64,000 nt of DNA from Xestospongia bergquistia (Eukaryota > Porifera > Demospongiae > Haplosclerida > Petrosiidae). Under the pieces are notes generated by a model. The model had not been told where the DNA came from and did not search any database. It saw only the letters and a list, made by a program, of their open reading frames with translations. The translations under genes were made by a program, and so were the position numbers. Below, one piece after another: positions 47,254-60,176 of the stretch. Location of the stretch: contig OZ014413.1 in NCBI GenBank assembly GCA_963965975.1, forward strand, positions 11,018,601-11,082,600. The letters are read 5' to 3'. Every line of letters starts with the position of its first letter. Position 1 is the first letter of the stretch.

Positions 47254-50200
47254 ATGATTGCTATGGCTGACGTTCAGCAGCTGACAGAAGATGAATTAAG
47301 AGCTAAATTGTACAGTTCTTTACAGAAGAAAGGAATTCTAGATTCACTGAAGGTACAAACTCGCTGTGTGAATGAATCTTTGAATAGAGACTATATATAT
47401 AATATTATATAGATTGCTATTTAACATGTGATTATCACATGATTATCTTCTCTTCTCCAATAGTCTCAACTTAGGAACTCATTGGCAAGAGAGTTACGAA
47501 GTTCTCTGAGTGTCGAACCACATGTGCCACGCCCATCTCTTTATCATCAAATTTCTAACTACTTAATAACTGATTACCTCCAAGAGAATGGTTTGGAATA
47601 TACTCTATCAACATACCTACCAGAAGCTGGTGTTCATTTAGATAAGGTTAGTAATATTTACTGTGTACAATTTACAATTTATCAAAAGTTGGTCATAGTC
47701 TCCCCTTCTTGTCTCTATACTTGTACAAAACACACAAGTCATTTTTCATGTTAAGGGAATATATTCTGACAATGATATCTCAACAATAGTATTATAATTC
47801 TCACTCTCTACTATTTTTATTAACATAACATAATATTATATTTTTTTACTAGTTATTATCAGCTGAAGAAGTTTGCAATATATTAGGATATTATCCTCAA
47901 CATACAAAGGTAACAAAAGATTACATACATTAAGTAACTATTGTCTTCTGTAGGCTGTTTGCAAAAAGAACAAAAATGGTTGGCTCAGTAAATAATAGTA
48001 ACCATGGTAACAATGATTGTTATCTTTTAGCATCTGGTTTATTATTACAACTCCTACAAGATTTACCTACTTTATTAAATAAACCATTACCAGCTGTAAT
48101 ATCTTGTAGTGTTCAGACTGAGAGTGAGGACCAACTAACAGTTAGAAAAAAACAAGAAGAGATTGAAGACAGTGATGATGAACAGAGCATAGAAAGAAGA
48201 ATGCTAGCTTTTCAACGAGACTGTGAGAATAGAAACAAAAGAATGTTAGAATTAGAGGTAAGAAGAGAGAGAGAGAGAGAGAGAGGGAGAGAATACAAGA
48301 ATAAACTAACCTTTACAAACAGATGGCACGTTTTAAAGAGAAAGAGATTTCTTTGATGAGATTAGATGAGAGAAATCGTTATTTAAAAGATCTAACTGAA
48401 ATCAAAGAACAAGTTAGTGGTAATTAGACAAAGTATTGTCTTTTAATGTTCCATTTATAGTTAAAAAAACAATACCAAGAAAGACTTACCTCAGCAAATA
48501 GAACAATTGAAGAAGAGAAGGAAAGATTATTAAGAAGGGAGAGTGAACTTGAGAAAGGTCTCTTCACTCAACGACAAGCTCTTCTTGATGAAATGGAGGC
48601 TTTAAAAATGGGGGAAATAGAATTGAAGAGGCAATCAGAAATTGATAAAAGGTAAGTTATTAATTGAGATTATACAATATTATATATAGTATTATAATAT
48701 AGGTCTGTTGCATTAGAGAAAGAGAAAACAATGTCACTACAGGAGTTATTAACAAGTAAAGAAGAACTTCTTGATGACCTCAAACAGCAATATGATCAAA
48801 TGGCTGAGGCTAAGTTAGAGAGGTGAGTAGAGAGAGAGATCTTTCTGAATGTGATTATTTTAATCTTCTTTAGATACAAAGCTGAACTGGAGACAAAAAA
48901 ACTAACAGAAACTCAACAAATAGAACAGTTGAAGATACAATTGGAAGGTACTAGTTCTGTGTTCTTCTGTCATTCTATTTAATGTTTCTCGATTATTTTA
49001 GGATCTCAGGAGTCTATGAGAGGGCTACAGTCAAAGTTTGACAAAACAGTTGGTGACCTTCAGGAGGAGAGAGATAGAGTTAAAGAGTTGTGTGAACAAT
49101 TACATTCTTCAATGAACAGACAAAATGAACTAGTCAAAGAGAGGGAGAATCTACAAATAAAACTTGAAACGGTACATTAATTGTAATGAATACAACATAT
49201 TATATAACATTTAAACAATGCTAGGTTGTAGATTATCCTATACTACAAGGCAGGGTAAGAGAAATGGAGCTACAGTTGGAAACTGTAAGGAGACAACATG
49301 AAGGAGAGAGAGGACAATTGAAAAATAAGATAGCAGGTGTGTGCGTGCGCGCGCACGCGTGTGTGTGCGTGTGTGTGATTCTGATAATTCTTTTTAGAGC
49401 AACAAGTAATAATCAAAGAGTTAAAAAATAAAGTTGGTAAGTCGTCAAGGCAACAGGTAACAACTCAACAACAATTAGAAGAACAATTGGAGGATACAAA
49501 GAAGAAAATATTATCATTACAACATAACAATAGATTATTAAAACAAGAGAATAATAAAAAGGTAATGTTGTTATTGTTTGTTTGTTTGTTTGTTTGTTTG
49601 CTTGTTTGTTTGTTTGTTTGTTTATTGGTATATCTATCTGTGTTTATTTATGTCTCTGTTTATATAACATACTTCACCTTGACCTCTCATTTATACTCTA
49701 CTATAATAAATTATTATAATAGAGTATACTAATACAATATATATATTGCAGCTGTCATTATATATATATATGTACTGCAGCTGTCATATTGTTTTATTTA
49801 TAGATGGAGATGAACAAACAATTACAACATAGACTAGATCAAGTTATGATTGAACTTCATTCAGCTCACAATGAGATCCAAGACTTACAAGAACAGATTG
49901 ATGATTTACATAATAGTAAGTAACAAGAGATAGAGTTTATTAAACTAGTTTGGTTCTTTCAGTATTAGCAGCTGGTGGTTCTGTGACAGAGAAAACAAAA
50001 ATAAAGAAAAAGTAAGTTCCTCTCAGAGTTAATAAATGTAGAACCTTCTTTGATCACAGACACAGTCCAAGAAGACGTCCCAAACCTGTTTCTCTTTCAA
50101 CTCCACCTTCAAATAATAGCCCACTTCCTTCATTAGAAACATTATTACTAAATCCTGTTGTACACTCACCTTCTACTCCAAACAACATTAGCTTCTCTGA

Positions 50201-51837
50201 TGCATCAGCTCAACTGTTAGCTGAAGCAAGAGCTACCTTTGCAAGAATGGAAAGAGAAGCAGAGGTAATGTCCTTCAGGAAATAGATCAATTATTTCATC
50301 AGATTTTTTTAGGAGCTTACAAAAACTTACAATATTTTTGAACCTTTTTCTTCAACTCTTCTTCCCAGCAATGACCCAATTATCACAGAAACTTCCCGTC
50401 ATCTTGAAGAACCTATGACACCCTTTACTATAGCAACGGGAGTACACCCTACGTTATCATATACTGATCCGATACTGTCTGTTGGTCACACCCACTTATC
50501 TAGATCTAATGTACCACCCCCTGTATCAAACATACCAATGCCCATTTCTACTGATACCATGGCAACCAAACAAATCACTTCAATAACGTCATTATCATCC
50601 AATCCTACACAAACTACTAGTATAGTTGGTTCTTCTAGTGAGAAAGATCCTATTACAACTGTTATAACAATTGTTAGTACTAAAAATATTTCTCCAACAA
50701 CTGCTACATCATCTATTACTACTAGTAGTAGTAATCCTCTGTCACTGGATAATTTATGGAAGACAGCAGCTGTTACATCACAATCAACTATTACAGTGAC
50801 TACCATACGTACACCATTAGTTACTACACTGTCCCCCTCAGTGTCTAGTAGTAATCCTCTAACACTAGCAGCTGTCACCTCTCAAACAACTGTTATTCCA
50901 ATACCTACCTCATTAAACACCCAACAAGAAGACAGGTCATCTGTTACTACAACATCTTCAAATGTTGTAGAGATACTGTCAGAAAGAGTACCTGACTCAT
51001 CTAAACCAGCTGGTACATCTATTATGATACCTCCTAAACTTGATGATTTGTGGAAACCATCACCTCGTATAGTATCATCACAAGTTACTTCTAGTATACC
51101 ACCACAGTCTTTGTCAAGCACTAAATTAGAAGCTAAAATGTCTGATAACAATGATGAATGGGAAAGAGAGAGAGAAAGAAAACTACAACTTAGACAAGAA
51201 CAAGAACTTAAAGAACAAGAGAAAGTCCAACAAGAGCTAGCCAAGTTACAACAGGAACAAAGCAATGAAGACAAACCATTGTATGATGAAGACAGTAATC
51301 ATGATCCCTCATCACCTCCTGGTGGTGGTACAGTTGAAGATGACAATACTAATGATCATAAGGAAACTAATTGGTTCATCCAACAATATCTAGCTAGTAT
51401 CCAATGCCAATCTCTTCCTTCTACTTCTTTACAATACAAGGATCCTTCCTCTCCATCTGATCAAGTAAGAACTTACTATAGGAGATGTTAGGTTTGATGA
51501 GTTTGTTAAGACATTGGAATGGTGCCATGGTTGTGATTATTGTGTTATTAAAACAATTTGGATTAGAGTTAGTGCTAAAAAATAATATCATAACACTAGT
51601 ACTACAATAAATGTGTATTACCTTAAAAGGGTTAAAATAGAAATGATTTAATATTACAAATTATTTTAATATAATCTTAATATTCTCAATTTACTACAGA
51701 CCTCAAATAACTTACAAGTTCTTTCTGGTCCTATAGATAGGTTAGTAAGTACATTTATAATAATATTTTCATTTATTAACAATAATAGTTTAGTCTCTAG
51801 TGGAGAAGGTGACTCTGATCCATTTGAAAATTGGTAA
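47254..51837 (+). CDS. OFD1: OFD1-like centriole/cilium protein
   Basis: The start region MADVQQLTEDELRAKLYSSL, then QKKGILDSLKSQLRNSLARE matches the OFD1 N-terminus. It is followed by a LisH domain (ISNYLITDYLQENGLEYTLS, then TYLPEAG), long coiled coils over many small exons, a Ser/Thr-rich region (50415-51100), a charged helix (WERERERKLQLRQEQELKEQ) and a C-terminus ending SDPFENW. OFD1 acts at distal centrioles and satellites for ciliogenesis. Two in-frame ATGs exist (47254, 47263). Exons 47263-47352, 47464-47646 and 47853-47909 phase well, but the next exon (from 47954) is one base out of phase with canonical sites. The model there is unresolved. Confidence 0.88.
49337..49377. repeat. Alternating GT/GC tract in an OFD1 intron
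   Basis: The tract is purine-pyrimidine alternating, with the core GTGCGTGCGCGCGCACGCGT flanked by GTGTGT. Such DNA can adopt the Z form. It begins right at the splice donor GGTGTGTG of a short intron. Confidence 0.8.
49570..49624. repeat. TTTG tetranucleotide microsatellite
   Basis: A run of about 13 GTTT units with one GCTT interruption in an OFD1 intron following the donor at about 49561. Confidence 0.9.
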
Positions 51838-52000
51838 TTAAATTAGAAAATATTACAATAATTGTATAATTAATTTATTGACAATAACTTGTCAGACTAC
51901 AAACTATAATATTATTAACTATTATATTCTACAATATATTACATGAGATGTTAATTAAATACATAAAAATGAACAGATTATGTATAAACTAGTTGATGTG

Positions 52001-54500
52001 TTAGAAACATCCTTCTAACCAGCTGTCATCACTATCTCCATTTCCTTGGGGTTCAGGAGGTTTAGGATGACGTGAGGCAGTACCACCTCGTCCTCGAGGA
52101 CTGATACCTCTTGAAGAATTATTGGATGGGAGAACAGGTAGGGTACGTTTCCTTTGTCCAGAGGAAGAAAGGGGACCTCCCCTTTTTTCATTAGACTGTG
52201 GAGGAGTTAAGGGTTGGGAAATTTTAACCCCAGCACCACCTCTTCGAGCAGGGCTAATACCACGAGGGGAAGGACTCCCTGAAGGAGAAATAGTGGCTGT
52301 AAATGGTTCATTAGGTGACCGTATTCTAGTAGGTGTGGTCATCTTAGCACCATTTTGTGGTATTTGACTTGTTCTACGAGGGGATGGTGGACGGAGTGAT
52401 CGTGAAGGGGGTGTGATTTGGGATGTAGCTGTCCCTGAAGGGGGTGTGGTTAGATTAACAGGTATGGCTTGTCTTTTGGGTGAAGGAGATCGAGAAGCCA
52501 CACCTTCTAATGAAGTGTTTCTTTGCTGTTGAAGGGGTGAGGTTGTGGCATATCTAGCAGGTGAAGGGATACGTATCTGGCCACGCCCCCTAGGGGAACC
52601 AAATCTTAATTGACTAGCATTTGGTCCAGGACGTGGTAACTGTCTTTGTGATGATTGTTGTTGATATGCTGTGTATCTTGATTGTCTCTGTGGATCAGGT
52701 GATCTAGTTAAGGTATCTTCTTCAGATGACGCAGGACTGACATTTCTGTTAGGATTCCAATTGACTTTCAGAGGACTATCACCAGCTGCTGTTACTGGTT
52801 GTGGAGACTGTGACAAATTAGTTTTCAAATTATCATCACTTGAGATCTCATCATCAGATTTATTACGTGTATCTCTGATTGAAGGTTTGTCTTTCTTTGT
52901 AAATGTACCACTTCGTTTAACAGTTGCTTGCTTGGGTGTGTCATCTTCTTCATCTTCAGTAACTGGTTTGTTATCTTCTGGTACTTGTTTGACCTTCCAT
53001 TTTCTTTGAGGCTGTGCTGTTCCTTCGACATCAGCAGTAGGTTCATCATCTTGTACTTGTTTGACCTTCCATTTTCTTTGAGGCGGTGGTGTTCCTTCGA
53101 CATCAGCAGTAGGTTCATCATCTTGTACTTGTTTGACCTTCCATTTTCTTTGAGGCGGTGGTGTTCCTTCGACATCAGCAGTAGGTTCATCATCTTGTAC
53201 TTGTTTGACCTTCCATTTTCTTTGAGGCAGTGGTGTTTCTTCATCCTCACTGTCATCACTTACAGCTGCCTTAGACGGATTCCAATTTATCTTCAAGCTG
53301 CCACTGTCCTCACCTTGCTGAGGTACTAAATGACTCGTCTTCTTGAAAGTGGCAGCAACCTTAGGCTTGGAAAAATCCTTTCGTATTTTCAGGCCTGGTG
53401 AATTATTTTGTTTTGTTACGGAAGGATTCATTATCTGATCTTCCTCATCCTCTGAATTTGTTAATTGCGCTTTAGAAGGGTCCCATTTTATTTTTAAACT
53501 TAATTCAGTGTCTTCTTGTTTCATTAATGGACGTGGGAAGTTCTCCTCTTCAGAATCACTAATCTTTTTCGGTGTCCACTTCACCTTTAACGACTGAAGA
53601 CTGTCACCATGTCCTCCTCCTAACGACTGAGGGGATCCAACCAGTTTAGGTACAACTGGTTTAACTGGTCTATTAAAAGACTTCCTTAGCGGTGTAGTAC
53701 TGGTAGTGCCTGTTGTAGGAGGTTCCATATAAGGAGTGGGTGATGGGTGCTTATCTGATGAACTATCTTCTGACTCACTTGGTGACCCACGACGATGTCT
53801 AACTTGATTCAAGTATTCTAAGGAGATTAAAGAGGTAAGGTTTATTTATGACCAGAAACATACTTTGAGCTGTAAGATTGGTTGGTGTTACACGTCTCTC
53901 ACCAGTTCCTGATAAAGTAAACATTAGTACATTTAAATGTATTTATTTAGGGGTGTGGTTTAATATGCCATATATAATTCTAGAGTAAGGTCTACTATAC
54001 TGTCTTATGCAATTTATATTATCAATTTATTGTGACATCATAATGATGTCATCCTTACTTCCAGGTCTTGTCAGCTGTTCCGCCTCATCCATAGTAAATG
54101 CCAAAGACTTTCTGATGTCTTCAAGAGATGGCAATGCCTCCTGCCTTTTCTCACGACCTTCAGAAAGCCACTGAGCAGGTGTCACTTGTTTATGTTCCTT
54201 AGTAGGTGGTCGAAGTGGAGAGACATACAACCTAATGAGAGTACTGTGTAATCTTAGATATTCTCTGACATAATATTACCATTCATCTTCTTCTGGTTCT
54301 TCCATGTCACTTAATGATATCAAATCCTCTTGACCATTTTCTGTCGCAGTCTCGTTAGATTTTCCATTAATTAAGAAGCTGTCTTGTTTGTCTTCTCCTT
54401 TCACTCGAGTTAGTAACTTTTCATTTTCTTGTGTTAGTTTTTTCACCATAGCTTCTAGCTCCTTCATTCGCTCTAATTTTGCTTGATCTTCAACGTCCAT
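52001..54500 (-). CDS. SLAIN: SLAIN-motif microtubule plus-end protein
   Basis: Four exons (54280-54500, 54059-54231, 53864-53908, 52001-53817) join to 751 aa. An N-terminal coiled coil (ERMKELEAMVKKLTQENEKL) is followed by the conserved block DEWLYVSPLR, then LPSLEDIRKSLAFTMDEAEQ, as in SLAIN1/2. The long middle is Ser/Pro/Arg-rich, with repeated NWNP/KWNP-type motifs (for example KINWNPSKA, KVNWNPNRN) and SP sites. The end DSDDSWLEGCF matches the SLAIN C-terminus DDSWKDGCY. SLAIN proteins link CLIP, EB1 and ch-TOG at growing microtubule tips. A 24-aa repeat inside is annotated separately. It converges with OFD1, 163 bp apart. Confidence 0.9.
53012..53240 (-). repeat. In-frame 72-bp repeat within SLAIN
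   Basis: Three nearly identical 24-aa units plus a degenerate fourth, each containing PQRKWKVKQVQDDEPTADVE. Differences are confined mainly to the first residues (LP, PP, AQ) and the last unit (VPEDNKPVTED). The near identity at base level indicates recent expansion. Each unit carries a KWKV core resembling the dispersed KWNP/KWTP motifs of the protein. Confidence 0.92.
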
Positions 54501-55931
54501 AGCTGATAAACCACTTTACTTGTGAAGTTTTAATATTTCGTATTAATTTATTTATGTTCTTATTATACGAAACATTATGGTAAATACGGTAATAATGTCT
54601 ACGCATGCTCTGATTACCTTGTGCGTGCAACTTTTTATTATCTCAATTGCTCGTTAATTAAAAGGTTTGACGCCTTCAGAAATGCAACTTAACTTGAGGA
54701 GAAGTTGAACTCGACTTGTTATCAAAGAACGTGGGAAGATAGTTTTTGTCTGCAAGTTCTACTTTTTTACAAGCTGAAGACGTTTATTTCAGTCCTACAA
54801 CTAGAGAAGAACAGCAACATTATAATCTCTGATATTATTCCTCTTACTGCAAAGATCAACTGGTCAGTTGCTATGTGTATAAGTTTGTTTGTGAGAGCAC
54901 TTTGATCTGTTGTTACATAAAGTAACTAAATTATATTCATGTAATGAATATTTATTGTTGATACCTCACATAATAACATGATCATGAATACTGGTTGATG
55001 TTAATATTTTGTTTATAGAGAAGACATGAATTTAGTCTTTAAAAATATAATATCCTTGTACAAAGAGAAAATATATAAATACCATATAAGTTTAGGGTGC
55101 AGTGATCATTTCAACGCAGACAATGAGTTTTACCTATCAAGTCAATGTACTATTGTGTCCATGAACAAAAAGGCTACATTGTTGAGCATGATCACATGAG
55201 ATATAACAGTGTTTGCACTCACTTTATTTACACCTGTTATAAATACCGAAAGGAACCACAAAAGTTTGCTTTAGAATTTAATTGACTACTATAACTGTGT
55301 CAATTAATGTCAGTTATTAAATAAATAATAAAGTTATTAAATAAATAATAATTATGTTCAATACTAGCTTTGTTTGTAAGTATTATATATAAAAAATTTC
55401 TTATATTATAATAAAATTAGGTGTCGCTCATATTATAAATTTGTATATTAACACTGTATTGTGATTTTAAACTCTCGCTCTGGTTACTTTCTAACAATAC
55501 AAACACTTATAGTAATTCGTACAAACAACACCTTGATAATTCACCAAAATATGACACAACATTACTTAATACATAATTTCATTGAGTTGTTATGTACTAG
55601 GGGAAGTTCATACAAGGTAACATTAACTCCTTTGGAAGATGGCATAGTTCATGTAACAGTAAACAGTCTAGTTAGTATTTGTATATACTCTCAGACATTA
55701 AAGATCATGTATGGTTGCTGTTGGGTGACAACATGATATGACCTTAACCACTTCCAGATGGTGTGGGTGACTATCCTGTTGACTCAATATTAATTATAAG
55801 TTTCAAGGGAAGGGACATGGGTGTATAATGCCATGTGGTCCAGATATGGTAGTGTTGATCCTAGAGCTGACAACTCTATGAAAAGAATTTTTAATAATTG
55901 TTTTGCTTTGATTTGTTATATAGTTTTTAAG
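54501..55931. other. Non-coding region between SLAIN and the DLC1-like gene
   Basis: These are the divergent 5' flanks of the two genes. Open frames at 54705 and 55461 show no domain. A short duplicated word, GTTATTAAATAAATAATAA, occurs twice near 55312-55347. Part of the region may be 5' UTR of the RhoGAP gene, but no clear core promoter is recognised. Confidence 0.55.
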
Positions 55932-58900
55932 ATGTCTGATGGCCGACAGACACCTTCAGCTGCCAGCATTTCATCAACATCACTTAATTCACTAGCCACA
56001 CCTGTTTCTGAGTCATATGAAGGATTGAGTACTAGTTTTAAGGTATTTATTAAAGAGAGGGTGTGTCTATTTATACTAATAATAATTATTAATGTGAATA
56101 ATTTAGGCAGGCTGGCGGTTTAAAAGTTCTCCTGCTCTGAGTTTAGAAGATATGCTATCCAATGGATCTATATCCCCTATTGTTGATGATGGACAAGTTC
56201 GCCAAATTGGTAAGTAATTTTTTTTAAAATCTCAAAATAGTACACATTAAATTTTAACTCTTGAGAAGTAAGTCGCGCTTCGTTAATTACGGATGTTCTA
56301 TGGGCGTGGCTGGTTCCTGCAAGATAATCAGTTAAAAAACGGAATGTTGCTTCTGTGCTCATGACTGGTGAGCTTTTACAATCAAAGCTATGGCTGAGAT
56401 AGATTTAGTAGACCCGCTATTTATGTGGCTATCGCCTATTGAGATTAGAGTTGAAGACGCTAAAAGCGTTAATAGGAGAAGCATGGAAAGACCTCGCTCT
56501 CTCGTACATCAAAGGTCATCTTTAATACGAGCGAAGGCCGCCTTTAAAAAGACGTTTAGTAGTAGAAGTAGCGATGATATAACTAAGAAGAGAGGCAAGT
56601 TTTGAAATTAAATCTTGCAAAGATGAAGCGAATTAAATTAATTACATTTTTTGTCTTTATTGTTTTACACTCGTATCATCTTACGTCTATTTTAACGACC
56701 TTTTGTTTCTCTAGTTCGTCAAGCTCAAGACGCCTGTATTTGGCTTAAATCAGCTGGATTTCCACAATATGTGCACAAATTTGAAGGTCAGTATTAATTA
56801 TTGAGGTTGAAAACAACTGCATTTTGTTTTCATTGACAGCTGGTGAGTTTCCTATCAATGTCACAAAGCTACATGTGGAAAAAGATCATCTCTTTTTGGA
56901 CTCAGCATCCCTAGAAGCACTCATCAAGTTAGTACCTCCATATATATCAGTATGCAGTTGTTAGCCTCCCAACTGGTGGGAGTAGCAACTGCCCAGTTTT
57001 GCACCTTGTATCTGAATATTCTCATTATTATAAATTAAAACTGGTTGTACAAATAGCCTACTTACTGTCTTGCTCAACATTTGTTAATCTATACTTGCCA
57101 GCTGTTGTTATTAGGATTACCAGTATCTCTTTACATCATTTCTCGTATTTCACTCCAGACGTCTCAATATTCTCAACCGATGTGCTGGCCTGCTAGAAGA
57201 TGTATTATCCAAAGTATGTGTACCACACACTAAATTATTGATGTCACTAGTCTAGACTTAGTCTTATATAAATTATATATATAACTAGCATCAGGCGTAC
57301 ACATTTAGCTCATTCTCAGTTATTGCAGCTGGAGATTTAAGAATTCACTGTGTTAATATAATGGTTGTTTAAACTTTACAGAATGATGAATCAGATGATG
57401 AAGACACCATGAGAGCCTTGAGCGAACAATGGCAGTTTCAAAAATCTGAACAACGTTGGTCTCGAAGAAATAAAAAGAAAATCAGTTTGTCCTCCATTTC
57501 CAGTCCTGCTAGAGATACAAGTCTCTTTGAGGAAGGTGCTTCAGAGACTTTAATGGTTTCAGAACTTAGCTCAAGTCCTACTCATTTTGGAGGGAGTCTA
57601 GTTAAAACTTACTCTTTCTGTGCCGATAAAAATTGTAGTGTGTCTTCATTGCCATCTCCTTCAGTCATAGTTAACCACTCTTCAAATGAACATGATGAAA
57701 ACCATGGCCGCAAATGTAGTGATCAGGTAACATACGAAGATGATGAAATTCATGAGTTAGAACGCATGGGAAGTTTTGCAGCGGGAGTGTTAAGTGAATT
57801 TGATGCCAATTTACTCCAGCTGCGACGTGGTTCTGAATACATATCTCGTTCCCTCCCAAATGTGTATACAAGTAGTGTCTCACCGACTGAACTACAGACC
57901 AATGGATTGGATCCTAGTCATACTGGTTTATCCAGTTTAACAGGTAGTGCATCATCGATTGGTGATCTTGACAAAGAGGAACTAATTATGGATAATGACT
58001 CTATGAGTCAAAGCCCTCCAGTACATTCACGAGGAGCTAGTGGAGGGGAGACTTGTCCTGTCGATAACACATGGGAAGCAAGTCCTGGTAGTTCCCCATT
58101 TGGTGATATGAGTAGTCCTGCTTGTGGTTATCATCAACGGATTATTCGTAGGAACACGATGGAATCCAATGATTCTAATTTCTTTTTGGAACAAATGGAG
58201 GTTTTATCAGATAGCCAGAGACAGCTAAGTGTGTCACCACAGTAAGTTTATTATATAATCAATTGTAAAGAGAGCAGTCTTGTTAACGAATAGTTTCTAA
58301 AACTAACACCTTATTTAGTAAACTGTTAATTTGTTTGAACAAATGTAATTATAATCAGCAGCTAGTATATATATATATATATTGGGGTTATTACCTTTTA
58401 CTCTGCTACTTATCACAGTAAATCTCAAGTGTATACAGTTTATATAACATGCAGTGAGACGTGGAAGTCTCTTAAAAAGATTTTATTAATAGTACAATAA
58501 TATTGTAGTCCTTTCATTTTCATAAAGGTTGACAGAATCAGTTTAAATGTTAAGTGTTATTAAGGGAGATTTTAGTTAATTCTAACCAAATTAGAACTGT
58601 AACTATCACATATTATTAACCAAAATAGTCATGTATTTGGCACCTGTATTTCCTTTTTGTTCATATAAGTGTGAGCAGTTGATGTTTATAAATTAGTATA
58701 TTTTATTGCCAATAGAGAAATAAAGTTTGAGCAGTCATATGTATTTTAGACTATACAAGTTTTTATTATTAGTTGCTATTGTTAAATAAATTATTACCAT
58801 TTGTATTGTATGGTTGTTATAACAATAGTTTTAATAGTATTGTTATAATAACACTATAGTTGTCAAGGTAACGAAATACTTTGATGTGGTTAGTAATAAA

Positions 58901-60121
58901 GTAGTAACTATTGTTAGCAGCTCCCAATTATGAAGTATAGGTATTTTCTAATCATTTAATTAATCACATACACACACACACACACACACACACGCACATA
59001 TATATATAAATATGTCTATATTATATCATTCATAATGTGTATTAATTATTATTAAATTAATTGGTTGACCACAAGGTATATTATTATGAGACATAATCTG
59101 ATAATAACATAACTGTTTTATAAACAGCGCTAATTATCGTCTAGTCATAATCATAATTAATGACTCGCTATATCTTTATCATTACCAGCTGTTAATCTCT
59201 CTTCCCTTTCTTTCAGATCTTTCAAAGCAAAATGGCATAGTTTCCAAAGACAACATAGTTTTAGACATTTATTCAAGCCACTTCGAACGTAAGTTAGCAT
59301 GCATTTCTTATCTCACAATGACAAGTATTTATTGCCTTGCTCTCGGTAACTTAAGAAGTTTTCACATTACAAGAAATTATATGATATTGTAATTCTTAAT
59401 ACCACACACTCTCTATTCCTTTTGGTATTATAAGAAAGTGATAGTTTATATATTGTACAGTTCATATATTAATACAATGTATCTATTATATAACATATAT
59501 ATATTGTATAACACAATATATTAATATATAATATGTATATTAATTATATGTAATATAATGATATGTTTTCTATTGACTTAATAGTTGATGTTTGTCCAAA
59601 AGGAAATGTTTACTGAAATAATTCCCTTTGATGACAAACTATGTATTCATATATACAATAGTCATGTGATTTATGTCATTTAATATAATTTATAGTATTG
59701 TCTGTCTGTCACTAACTACCTGTCACTTAGAGGATAGATTAATAACAGTTATACTTTGAAGTGTAATAACTAATTTTGTATTGAACAACTACACTAACTT
59801 TAAGATATGACTCTCTCTCTCTCTCTCTCTTTAGTCTTATACCTATTGAAGAACTCTCAGTCGGTCAAATTATGGTTCTTAGAAAACTCTCTCTTGTCAA
59901 ACTGACTGCTCTTATAGAACTTCACAATGGAAAAGCTAATGTGTAAGTATATCATATTTTATTTCTCAATGTAAAATTTGACATGATTATATGATCTTAA
60001 TTTGACTCATTCTTAATTTTTACTTCCTCGTTAACTTCAGTTCTAGAATTTTGAAATCACGTCGCAATAAATACCATATTACTAGAAGTAAGTAATAAAT
60101 GATTACAAAATATTTTTAATT

Positions 60122-60176
<55 letters not shown>

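Noticed and set aside
50486-51274. Long minus-strand open frames over OFD1
   Set aside because: They are antisense to the Ser/Thr-rich OFD1 exon; Val- and Ser-rich composition mirrors the sense codons.
52122-53329. Plus-strand open frames over SLAIN, including a repeated one at 52928
   Set aside because: They are antisense to the SLAIN exon; the repeat simply reflects the 72-bp units.
54705-54905. Possible small gene upstream of the DLC1-like gene
   Set aside because: No recognisable domain, weak start context and no supporting splice sites; it may be part of a 5' UTR.
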